64,000 nt of DNA from Lewinellaceae bacterium (lineage in GTDB: Bacteria > Bacteroidota > Bacteroidia > Chitinophagales > Saprospiraceae). Each line of letters begins with the position of its first letter. The first letter of the stretch is position 1. Location: NCBI GenBank assembly GCA_020636405.1, contig JACJXW010000004.1, positions 3,584,001-3,648,000 on the forward strand, read 5' to 3'. Under the pieces are notes generated by a model that was not told the DNA's origin, made no database searches, and was given only the letters and a program-made list of their open reading frames with translations. The position numbers were made by a program, and so were the translations under genes. Positions 8,571 through 15,756 of the stretch are shown here, piece by piece.

Positions 8571-9602
8571 ATGGACACATATCACAAGGAATTCAAGCCG
8601 AAATCATTCTGGCAACGCCCCGAAGGAGTGACAGGAACGATCTTTCTGGCTGGCCTTATTCTCGGCGGCGGATACCTGATCGCGGCCAATATCGGCCTGA
8701 TCATCGGCCTGGTTTCCAATACGATCTATCTGGCTATCCTCCTGATCGTCCTGGCCGCTTTGATCTATATGATACTGGACCCCAAAATGCGCAACCTGAT
8801 CTGGTACAGCTACAAAAGCGTCATGCGTTGGGTCACCGGCCTTTTTGTACAACTGGACCCCATCGGCATCCTCAAATCCTATGTGGAAGACCTGAAGGAT
8901 AACCTGCGCAAGATGAACAAACAGATCAGCATGCTCAGAGGCCAGATGCACAAGCTGCAGGAGATCATCTACAATAATAAAAAACAGATCGAAAGCAACC
9001 TGCAACTGGCCAGCAAGGCCAAGGCCAGCAATAAACAGGCGATCATGATCCTCAAGTCGCGCAAAGCGGGCCGCCTCCGGGAGTCCAACGTGCGGCTGGA
9101 AGACCTGTACAAAAAGATGGAAGTCCTCTACCGCGTACTAAGCAAGATGTATGAGAACTCGCAAATTTTGATGGAAGATATCAAAGACCAGGTTGAGGTC
9201 AAAGAACAGGAGCGTAAAGCGATCCATGCCAGTCACAGCGCAATGCGCTCGGCGATGAGCATCATGTCGGGCGACCCAGACCGGCGGGCCATGTTCGACG
9301 CGGCCATGGAAGCGATCGCCGACGATGTAGCCAGCAAAGTAGGGGAGATGGAACGCTTCATGGAGATGTCCGCCAACTTCATGGATTCCATCGACCTGCA
9401 AAATGGTATCTTCGAAGAAGAAGGAATGAAAATGCTGGAAAAGTGGGAGCAGGAAGGCGTCTCTTTGATCTTGGGGGAAGAAAAGCAGAACCTCCTGCTA
9501 CAGGCCAACAACGATGAGGAAGTGCTCGACCTGGACCAGCCGATCAAGGAAGCTGTCAGAGAACCTGGCCACAGGAATCAATATGATACTTTCTTTGAAT
9601 AA
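8571..9602 (+). CDS. Membrane-anchored PspA/IM30-like coiled-coil protein
   Basis: 343 residues. Two adjacent membrane helices (about 23-41 and 47-69) are followed by a long, mostly uninterrupted helical region (about 103-300). The order and wording of this region resemble PspA/IM30: LRKMNKQISMLRGQMHKLQ, NLQLASKAKASNKQA, RLRESNVRLEDLYKKME and ERKAIHASHSAMRSAM, then a conserved-looking FDAAMEAIADDVASKVGEME segment. The tail is acidic and ends YDTFFE. PspA homologues remodel membranes under stress, but they lack N-terminal transmembrane helices, so this would be a tethered variant. Function is inferred. Co-transcribed with the preceding coiled-coil gene. Confidence 0.75.
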   Translation: MDTYHKEFKPKSFWQRPEGVTGTIFLAGLILGGGYLIAANIGLIIGLVSNTIYLAILLIVLAALIYMILDPKMRNLIWYSYKSVMRWVTGLFVQLDPIGILKSYVEDLKDNLRKMNKQISMLRGQMHKLQEIIYNNKKQIESNLQLASKAKASNKQAIMILKSRKAGRLRESNVRLEDLYKKMEVLYRVLSKMYENSQILMEDIKDQVEVKEQERKAIHASHSAMRSAMSIMSGDPDRRAMFDAAMEAIADDVASKVGEMERFMEMSANFMDSIDLQNGIFEEEGMKMLEKWEQEGVSLILGEEKQNLLLQANNDEEVLDLDQPIKEAVREPGHRNQYDTFFE

Positions 9603-9673
9603 TTTGGAACAGGATCGTTTATCCTGCTGAGGGGTGCCGCCCGTGCTGCTCATTCCTCAGGGCCTCAAGCATC

Positions 9674-9702
9674 ATAAATCGAAAATCAAATATCAAGAAT
9701 CC
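9674..9702. repeat. AAATC-type degenerate simple repeat, copy 2
   Basis: ATAAATCGAAAATCAAATAT and onward; similar in sequence and intergenic position to 2397-2424. Confidence 0.4.
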
Positions 9703-9731
9703 ACTGGCTGTCATAGCCATCCCCACCTCTC

Positions 9732-9762
9732 AGGCGGAGCGCTTTCGGGCGTCTCCGCCTGT
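9732..9762 (+). terminator. Hairpin terminator after PspA-like gene
   Basis: Stem CAGGCGGAG / CTCCGCCTG around a 13-nt interior that can extend the helix (CGC/GCG), followed by the weak T-rich TTAATGTTT. Placed 130 bp after the stop of the PspA-like gene. Confidence 0.5.
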
Positions 9763-9771
9763 TAATGTTTG

Positions 9772-9802
9772 GATTTTCCAGATTTCAGGAATCTGGAAAA
9801 TC
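9772..9802. repeat. Perfect 13-bp inverted repeat before beta-barrel gene
   Basis: GATTTTCCAGATT and its exact complement AATCTGGAAAATC around TCAGG, 40 bp before the ATG at 9843. No T tract follows, so it is either a leader hairpin or a protein-binding palindrome rather than a simple terminator. Confidence 0.6.
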
Positions 9803-9842
9803 TGTATATAATATTCCGGCTCCACCCGGCGTTCATGCCAGT

Positions 9843-10421
9843 ATGAAACTACGAACCACCCTCATTATCCTGGCCGCGCTCCCGGCATTCCTGTTCGGAC
9901 AGTCTTATAATACCGCCCTTGGCATGCGCCTGGGTACCGATTACGGCGTAACGGTGAAGCAACGGGTCGGAAAAACCACCAGCCTGGAGGCCATCATTCA
10001 ATCGAGCCTCCAGCGGGAAGAGGCCCAGGTCTCGCTCCTGGCAGAACAACACTTTCCCCTGATCTCCCGCCGCTTCAACGTATACGCGGGAGGAGGACTT
10101 CATAAAGGCTGGGTTACCCGCGAAGGGACGGAAGAAGGCCCGGTATATAAAGACCCCTTCGGCATGAGCCTCATCGCCGGCATTGAATTCAGCCTGGGGC
10201 GGTTGAACCTTTCCTATGACTTCAAGCCCGCCGTGAACCTCACCGGGGGAAAACACACCATCTACAGCCAGACAGGGGTCTCCCTGCGGTATGTCGTCGC
10301 CAAGCGCCCCTGGCTCAACGGCAACGATAAGGAGAAGCGCCGCCGCCAGCGGGAACGGGAACGCCGTCGCCGGAATAAGGATAAGGAGGGGTTCAACTGG
10401 AAGTTCTGGGAGAATTGGTAA
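9843..10421 (+). CDS. Small outer-membrane beta-barrel-like protein with basic tail
   Basis: The start at 9843 (MKLRTTLIILAALPAFLFGQ) gives a clean signal peptide; a longer in-frame reading from 9765 runs through the 13-bp inverted repeat and is rejected. The mature protein has amphipathic strands (NTALGMRLGTDYGVTVKQ, FNVYAGGGLHKGWV, GMSLIAGIEFSLGRLNLSYDF) ending VSLRYVV, as in small beta-barrels of about eight strands. After the last strand comes a very basic tail with many arginines (KRRRQRERERRRR), then FNWKFWENW. I do not recognise a named family. The tail may face the periplasm and bind an anionic partner; that is inference. Confidence 0.65.
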   Translation: MKLRTTLIILAALPAFLFGQSYNTALGMRLGTDYGVTVKQRVGKTTSLEAIIQSSLQREEAQVSLLAEQHFPLISRRFNVYAGGGLHKGWVTREGTEEGPVYKDPFGMSLIAGIEFSLGRLNLSYDFKPAVNLTGGKHTIYSQTGVSLRYVVAKRPWLNGNDKEKRRRQRERERRRRNKDKEGFNWKFWENW

Positions 10422-10542
10422 ATACTGGAATATCCTGAGAGAAATCAGGAAAGGTGTGGAAATGCGCCAAAGGCCGATCTGCTCCGGCGCGCATTTCCCC
10501 ATCATTTCAACCCATTTCCATACATTTCTGCCCCCGGCGAGC

Positions 10543-11331
10543 CTACTGCACCGGAATGCTGTAGTCTTTCGATAGTATTTTTTCCATCCGCAACGGGTGG
10601 CCGTCCACCTCTTCCTCTTGCAAAACCACTGCAGCGCCTCCTTTTTCCAGCAGGAATTGGCCTTTGCCCAGTTCAGAAGTAAAGTTGAGCGTAGTGGTGT
10701 TGAGCACCAGATGTGCTGCCTCCTTTCTTTCCAGGGAAGACATCAGGATGTTCAGCTGGTTTACCGGCGGTAGTATGCCATCCATTTGGAAATATTCCGC
10801 TACCAGGCTGTCTTCCTTCATTCCGACAAATAGAATATAAGAGCCCGCTTCCCGGCTTAAAGCATAGGTGCCTACCAGTTCTTCCTTTCTCACCGGGATC
10901 TGCAGGTTAAACATCCCGTCTTCGAAGGCTCCTATCCTGGTATAATGGAAGGATTCATCTTCCTGGCTTTCGTCGGCCCAGCCCTGGTAAAAGGCGATCA
11001 CCGTATCTTCCCGGATCGCATAGAAATAGTCTCCGGCTCCGCCCCACCAGCCACCGGCTGCCGCCAGAGCGTTGGCCGGTATTTCGTAATCTTCATAGGA
11101 TGCCGGCGGGATGGAATCGCAGCTGCTGATGGTGGCGAGCTTTACCTTGTTCTGGTTCACGATGGCATAGACGGCGCTTTGAGGAAGAGCGTCATCTTCA
11201 CTAATTGCCTGGCATTGTAGCTGGACGGTGAAGTCCTGTTCGTCTCCCTTATCCGCCACGCCGGATTGGCAGGCGTTGAAAAGGACAAGGAAAGCAAGGA
11301 TGGGAAAAATAACCTTGTAGGGAGTTGTCAT
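10543..11331 (-). CDS. Hypothetical lipoprotein
   Basis: The start at 11331 gives a lipoprotein signal (MTTPYKVIFPILAFLVLFNAC, lipid-modified cysteine about residue 21). The mature part of about 240 residues is of mixed strand character and includes YFYAIREDTVIAFYQGWADES and LVGTYALSREAGSYILFVGM. No recognised domain or catalytic motif. It is convergent with the beta-barrel gene, and its upstream region of 143 bp is shared with the divergent acidic helical protein at 11475. Confidence 0.7.
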   Translation of the reverse strand: MTTPYKVIFPILAFLVLFNACQSGVADKGDEQDFTVQLQCQAISEDDALPQSAVYAIVNQNKVKLATISSCDSIPPASYEDYEIPANALAAAGGWWGGAGDYFYAIREDTVIAFYQGWADESQEDESFHYTRIGAFEDGMFNLQIPVRKEELVGTYALSREAGSYILFVGMKEDSLVAEYFQMDGILPPVNQLNILMSSLERKEAAHLVLNTTTLNFTSELGKGQFLLEKGGAAVVLQEEEVDGHPLRMEKILSKDYSIPVQ

Positions 11332-11474
11332 TTCTTTGTGTTTTTGCCAAAATAAGAGCTGCAAGGAGGAAATGCAATAACTGATGAAGATGTGTGCGAA
11401 AAAAGAATGCTGTCCTGGGCATCCTTCTTCTTTTTTGAATGTCCTTTAATAGCAGATAACAAAAACCAATTCCA

Positions 11475-11927
11475 ATGAAAAAAGTGATCATACTTGCAGT
11501 ATCCTTTTGTTTGATCGCCTCCGTTTCCTTTTCCCAGGTTGAAGAAGAAGGGAAGGAAGACGTAAGGGTTGATATGGAGCAGCTCAAAAAAGAAATGGAG
11601 GAGTTGCGGCTGGAGTTGAAGGCCACTTTAGAGGACGTGAAAATTGAAATGGAGGATCTGGACATCGACTTGTCCGGTTTGGATCAATTGCGCGACATCG
11701 AATGGGGAGAGCACCTGGACGACGAGGAAGCACGGGCTTACCTGAACTCGGAAGCGTTTAAAGAAGAAATGAAAAAGGTCCGGGAAGAAGTCAACAAATC
11801 CATGGCGGAAGTCCGGGAAGAAATAGCCAGTATTGAAAAGGTGAACTGGGATGAGGTCACTCAGGCTATTGAGGAAGCAATGAAAGAGGTAGAACGGGAG
11901 CTTTCCAATATTGGTAAAGAGGAATAG
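11475..11927 (+). CDS. Exported acidic helical protein
   Basis: 150 residues with a signal peptide (about 1-20, SVSFSQ). The mature protein is almost wholly Glu/Lys-rich helix with heptad character (MEQLKKEMEELRLELKATLE, VREEVNKSMAEVREEIASIE). This looks like a periplasmic or surface coiled coil. No named family recognised. Such proteins accompany sigma-factor/anti-sigma loci in some Bacteroidota, but none is adjacent here. The low-complexity sequence makes similarity-based naming unreliable. Confidence 0.7.
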   Translation: MKKVIILAVSFCLIASVSFSQVEEEGKEDVRVDMEQLKKEMEELRLELKATLEDVKIEMEDLDIDLSGLDQLRDIEWGEHLDDEEARAYLNSEAFKEEMKKVREEVNKSMAEVREEIASIEKVNWDEVTQAIEEAMKEVERELSNIGKEE

Positions 11928-12063
11928 CAGAGAGGGTTCACCTGACGGGAAATCCAGGAGAAGGTGGCCCCGGGGCTTTGCTTTTGCGAAAGCAAGCACC
12001 TGTGACTTCCGGAATGCTACAAAGGTGACGCATGTTTATAAGAGATAAGCTATAACAAAGAAA

Positions 12064-12081
12064 GCCGCTCCACGGAGCGGC
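12064..12081 (-). terminator. Terminator after tRNA-His
   Basis: GCCGCTCC / GGAGCGGC hairpin with a tiny loop, followed on the minus strand by TTTCTTTG. It starts about 10 bp after the tRNA 3' end. T-rich sequence on the plus side makes it potentially bidirectional. Confidence 0.75.
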
Positions 12082-12091
12082 CTTCTTTTTG

Positions 12092-12165
12092 GGTGGAAGA
12101 CGGGATTTGAACCCGCGACCTCTGGAACCACAATCCAGCGCTCTAACCAACTGAGCTACAACCAC
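12092..12165 (-). tRNA. tRNA-His (anticodon GTG), acceptor stem with two U-U mismatches
   Basis: Full cloverleaf on the minus strand. D arm is GCTC/GAGC, anticodon stem CTGGA/TCCAG with loop TTGTGGT (GTG, histidine), T arm GCGGG-TTCAAAT-CCCGT, discriminator C73, and a genomic G at -1 (12166), both His identity marks. CCA is not encoded. The acceptor reads GTGGTTG on the 5' side and CTTCCAC on the 3' side, so pairs 5-68 and 6-67 are T-T. The G49-T65 pair at the base of the T stem is a wobble. A TATATTTG box upstream and a terminator downstream suggest it is transcribed alone. Confidence 0.9.
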
Positions 12166-12214
12166 CGTAATGAAGAAGAAATCAAATTTTGAATTCCTCT
12201 TTTCTAAAGCGATG

Positions 12215-12222
12215 CAAATATA
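12215..12222 (-). promoter_or_regulatory. -7 box for tRNA-His (TATATTTG)
   Basis: Minus-strand TATATTTG, a full match to TAnnTTTG, about 50 bp upstream of the tRNA 5' end. No good -33 TTG seen. Confidence 0.5.
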
Positions 12223-12376
12223 GGATAAGTTCCAAAAAGAGGGAAGATTTTTTTGGAAAAAATGTGACGGAAGCTATGTCAGCCTATCCCTCCGTTTTTG
12301 GCGCTGGCACCGGGCAGGTTCCTCTTTGATAGAAAGATATACAGATTTAAACGGCTAAAGGTGGATTGATTTTAGG

Positions 12377-13225
12377 TTATCCGCTTTCCGAAGGCTTCTC
12401 GATGTCGTCGGGAGAAGCCTTTTTGTCCAGCTCCTCCAGCCTTACGTCCCGGTAGTGGCGCTTTAGCCAGGTGGCCAGCCCGTCCAGGCCAGGGAATAGA
12501 ACCCGCTCATTGATATTTGACTGGTCCAGCTTATCCCGGATCTCCCATTTCAGGGAGGCTGGGATAAGGATTTTGAAATAGCTGACTTCCTTTCCTTTCA
12601 GCCAATCGCTGAGCAGGATATTGGGGTCAGACATCATAGAGAAAACGGCATATTGGTTGACGATACGGTCGTCAATAGAAGGTGGTTCGAAGAAGATAGG
12701 GAAGTCATTCTTCCGGAGTTGCCCTAGTTCAGGTAGGGTGGAAGCAACCCTTTCCAGCATTTCGGCGGTGAAGATGTGCGAGCCTTCTTCCTCAATGACC
12801 AGTGCCAGTTGGTCCGGTAGGTAGGCTTTGGTATCGACATAGTTCACAGCCCAGATGGCTCCATCTTTCTGATATTTAGTGAAGTCGGCCGTAGCAAAAT
12901 GAAGTGCGACGTAGGGGGAATACGTCCAGTCGAGCAGGCGGGTTGGCAGGCCGTGGTGTTGGGCAAGGGCAAGCCAGTACCAGATGGATTTATATTCCAG
13001 GCTGATCTGTTTGTGGCTGTATTTCCGGAAGTTGCGCAGCAGGTGTTTTTCGAGGTGTGATTCCCCCAGGCGATTGAGCGTGGACGTCAATTTATAACTA
13101 CTGTCCTCTAATCCACGATAAACATAAGCTGACCGAAAGCGGTGGAGTTGTTCATTCCAGGAGTCGAAGTACAATATTTCCTGCAAATGGGCCCAATTCT
13201 CTACAACAATAGTTCTTCCATCCAT
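12377..13225 (-). CDS. FRG domain-containing protein
   Basis: 282 residues with the hallmarks of the FRG domain (PF08867): YRGL at 36-39, the core AQHHGLPTRLLDW (88-100) with SPYVALHFA next, and a later RIVNQYAVFS. FRG proteins are of unsettled function; they turn up near mobile and defence loci and have been suggested to be enzymes acting on nucleotide-type ligands. No signal peptide or membrane helix. The ATG is only 4 bp from a TACCTTTG promoter box, so the mRNA may be leaderless. It sits next to tRNA-His, but no integrase or repeat marks an island. Confidence 0.85.
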   Translation of the reverse strand: MDGRTIVVENWAHLQEILYFDSWNEQLHRFRSAYVYRGLEDSSYKLTSTLNRLGESHLEKHLLRNFRKYSHKQISLEYKSIWYWLALAQHHGLPTRLLDWTYSPYVALHFATADFTKYQKDGAIWAVNYVDTKAYLPDQLALVIEEEGSHIFTAEMLERVASTLPELGQLRKNDFPIFFEPPSIDDRIVNQYAVFSMMSDPNILLSDWLKGKEVSYFKILIPASLKWEIRDKLDQSNINERVLFPGLDGLATWLKRHYRDVRLEELDKKASPDDIEKPSESG

Positions 13226-13229
13226 ATCC

Positions 13230-13237
13230 CAAAGGTA
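13230..13237 (-). promoter_or_regulatory. -7 box directly before FRG start codon (TACCTTTG)
   Basis: Minus-strand TACCTTTG, then four bases, then ATG. Transcription would begin at or next to the A of the start codon. Confidence 0.5.
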
Positions 13238-13264
13238 AGAAAAGAAGCAGAAGCGCGGTAGGGT

Positions 13265-13306
13265 AAAAAAAAAGGCAGCTTAGCCTCCTGAGAGTGCTAA
13301 ACTGCC
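13265..13306 (-). terminator. Rho-independent terminator after DUF2911-TPR gene
   Basis: Eleven-base stem with one mismatch (GGCAGTTTAGC / GCTAAGCTGCC on the minus strand) followed by nine T residues. Lies 91 bp past the stop at 13397. Confidence 0.85.
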
Positions 13307-13396
13307 ATGTGCCACATCATCATTTTTCAGTCGGGTGATCTCTTGGTTGATGGAGTTGAATAAGTTAACCTGATCAACTCAACCAACCTATATCAA

Positions 13397-14692
13397 TCAA
13401 GGCTTCGGGGCTTCGTACTCCACTCCAAGTTGTGCCAGCAACTTCAGCGAATTGGCGCGCACATTGTCAGCAGGGTTGAGCGAAAGGGATTTCTTCAGGG
13501 CAACAACCGCCTTTTCCTTTTGGCCGGCGAGGACATAGCCTTCTCCCAGGCTGTCCCAGACGTTTGGGTCTTCCGGGTATTTTTCGGTATTGACCCTGAA
13601 TATTTCAATTGCCTGTTCGGTTTTGCCGCTGAAAAGCAACTGGTAGCCGTAGTTGTTGAGTTCGGCGTTGGTGCCCCGGGCGATTGCCTCTTCTTTTACT
13701 TTCTCCGCCTTTTGGGGCTCTCCTTTAACCTCCAGTACCCGGGCATTTGCCATCATCGTAGTCATGTTAGGAGCCATGGCTACCGCTTTTTCTGACCATG
13801 CCAGTGCTTCCCCGTATTCTTTCTGTTGCAGGGCAAAATTGGCAGCAGCGCTGTATTCCTTCCAGGTGCAAGGCAGGGAGGCCAAGTCGGCTCCTAAAGT
13901 TTTCATAGCTATTTTTGTTGCTGTTTCAGGCTCACCGTTGCCTTTTACTTTGCCTGCCAGCTGAGCTTTCATGACCAGGTTTTGCGGGTTAGGCGCCATG
14001 AAAGCCGAGCGGCTGGCCCAGCCCAATGCTTCTTCGTGGTTGATGTCGTTATTGAGGCAATAAGATGCGGCCTCCTGCCAGGCCTGCGGATTGTATTGGG
14101 AGATCCCCTTCAATTCATCTCGCATACTGGCGAGCACCACCTCATGTACATTGGCCTCAATCCTGAACGGCACGGCCTTATCTGCCCATTGGAGTACACA
14201 AGTGGCGCCATTCTGGGCAATGTCTTGAAATTCGTATGTCAGGTGTTCATGGAAGCCCTCTGCTTTTTCAGGCATGACTTCCACGCGCAGGGCATCCTCT
14301 TCTTCCTTGTAGCCAAAGCTTCCCCATGCACTGGTGTTATTGGAGAAAATAACCGTCCATTTCGCCTGGCCCGGGATCATGTGCAGGCCATAGGCGCCGG
14401 CAGGCAAGTTCTTCCCTTCGACGCGGACATCGGAAGAGAACTTGATGATGGTGTTTTCATTGGCGCCCGCCCGCCAAATAGCGTTCATTGGGACGAGTTT
14501 CCCCCAGATCTCTCGGCCATTTACGGCGGGCCGGTGGTATTTGACCACTATTTCCGTTAGCCCAACCGTTTGGCCTACATATGCATTTTGACTTACCTGA
14601 GGTGTTGTGAGGACGGGTTGGGCATAAGTACAAATGGAAATCAGGAACAATACAAAAGAAAGGAGAGTGGTTGGGTTTTGTATTTTTTTCAT
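13397..14692 (-). CDS. DUF2911 domain protein with C-terminal TPRs
   Basis: The start at 14692 gives a signal peptide (MKKIQNPTTLLSFVLFLISICTYAQ read in frame); the frame opens further upstream but without such a start. The first part (about residues 25-185) is a DUF2911 domain, seen in ITVKYHRPxVxGREIWGxLVPxxxxWRAGANEN-like wording and GAYGLHMIPG. The second part (about 230-425) holds several tetratricopeptide repeats, with GEALAWSEKAVAMAPN and DPNVWDSLGEGYVLAGQ. DUF2911 proteins are exported Bacteroidota proteins of unknown function; the TPRs suggest protein binding in the periplasm. 431 residues. It is downstream of a LytTR regulator but 275 bp away. Confidence 0.85.
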   Translation of the reverse strand: MKKIQNPTTLLSFVLFLISICTYAQPVLTTPQVSQNAYVGQTVGLTEIVVKYHRPAVNGREIWGKLVPMNAIWRAGANENTIIKFSSDVRVEGKNLPAGAYGLHMIPGQAKWTVIFSNNTSAWGSFGYKEEEDALRVEVMPEKAEGFHEHLTYEFQDIAQNGATCVLQWADKAVPFRIEANVHEVVLASMRDELKGISQYNPQAWQEAASYCLNNDINHEEALGWASRSAFMAPNPQNLVMKAQLAGKVKGNGEPETATKIAMKTLGADLASLPCTWKEYSAAANFALQQKEYGEALAWSEKAVAMAPNMTTMMANARVLEVKGEPQKAEKVKEEAIARGTNAELNNYGYQLLFSGKTEQAIEIFRVNTEKYPEDPNVWDSLGEGYVLAGQKEKAVVALKKSLSLNPADNVRANSLKLLAQLGVEYEAPKP

Positions 14693-14883
14693 AACAGTCG
14701 GGTTTATTGGGCGAAGAGAAAATGGATAAAGCCGAGGCTCTCCATTTTCTCTTATTCGCCTAAGCAAAAGTTTGTGGGTGATTTCTGGACACAAGTTAAG
14801 CTCATGCGTCAAGGAGTGCAATAAAATTGTGGCCAGGGGCTTATATTGTGATAGATGGTTAGGGAAAATGAGGCAGGGGCGGA

Positions 14884-14898
14884 AGGAATGATGGAATG
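14884..14898. repeat. 15-mer shared with mutS2-ndk intergenic region
   Basis: AGGAATGATGGAATG, identical to 47706-47720, in an otherwise unexplained intergenic stretch. Confidence 0.45.
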
Positions 14899-14967
14899 GG
14901 GTATCCGTCTAAGCGCCTTGATTTTCATGGGGTGCGAATGGCGAACAGCAAATTTCGGACACCCCCT

Positions 14968-15756
14968 TCAAAGCTCCTTTCTGATCTTCTCCTCATCGAG
15001 ATAATTGTGAATGGCTTCCCGATAACTGCGACTGGAGATCAGGCAGCGGCCATCCTTCATATAAAATGCATACTGGTTGTTCCCTTCGTACTTTATCTCC
15101 CTAATGAATTGGGTGTTGACCAACAGGGATCGGTGTATTCGGAGGAAAAGTTCATTATTGAGCTGTTCCTCAATAGATTGGAGGGTACAGCGGATGAGGT
15201 GGGCCTTTTCGGGGGTGTGTACCTTCAAATAGTTCCCATCGGATTCAATATAGCGGATATCAAAAGCTTTGACCAGGATCGTTCTCCCTTTTTCCTTCAC
15301 TTCCAGGCTTTGTAGTTCCTCGTTCTGTTCGTGCTGATGCGCATCCAGGAGCCGGAGCATTTTTTTGTGCAACAGCGCCTCTTGTTTGAGGTTGATCTGT
15401 TGACGGGCGTGTTCCAGAGCCCGCATAAAGCGTTCGTCATCGTATGGTTTCAACAGGTAGTCAACAGCGTGAACGTCAAAGGCCTTAAGGGCATATTGAT
15501 TGTAGGCCGTGACAAAAATGATGAAGGGGAGGGGATGTAACTCCTCGCGGGAAAGGACCTCGAATCCGTTCAGGTCAGGCATTTGTATATCCAGGAAAAC
15601 GAGGTCGGGCCGGTATTCCTCCATTTGTTGTAAAGCCTCCCTGCCGTTTTTACATTCACCAATTAGGGTAATGTAATCGGCTTGCTCCAGTAATTTAATG
15701 ATCCGTGCCCGTGCCAGCGGCTCGTCATCAACTACCAGGGTGCGGATTTTTTTCAT
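14968..15756 (-). CDS. LytTR-family response regulator
   Basis: 262 residues. An N-terminal receiver domain has phospho-acceptor D56 in DLVFLDIQMPDLNG, the acidic pair at D10-D11 and a lysine at KPYDDERF. The C-terminal LytTR DNA-binding domain (about 150-255) shows VKAFDIRYIESDGNYLKVHT and FLRIHRSLLVN. It is the partner of the overlapping sensor kinase (ATGA, 15753-15756) and would bind direct repeats upstream of target genes; targets are unknown. A second such pair lies at 23248-25051. Confidence 0.93.
   Translation of the reverse strand: MKKIRTLVVDDEPLARARIIKLLEQADYITLIGECKNGREALQQMEEYRPDLVFLDIQMPDLNGFEVLSREELHPLPFIIFVTAYNQYALKAFDVHAVDYLLKPYDDERFMRALEHARQQINLKQEALLHKKMLRLLDAHQHEQNEELQSLEVKEKGRTILVKAFDIRYIESDGNYLKVHTPEKAHLIRCTLQSIEEQLNNELFLRIHRSLLVNTQFIREIKYEGNNQYAFYMKDGRCLISSRSYREAIHNYLDEEKIRKEL

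Noticed and set aside
12092..13225. Genomic island beside tRNA-His
   Set aside because: No integrase, direct repeat of the tRNA 3' end or mobile gene is visible; only the FRG gene is suggestive.
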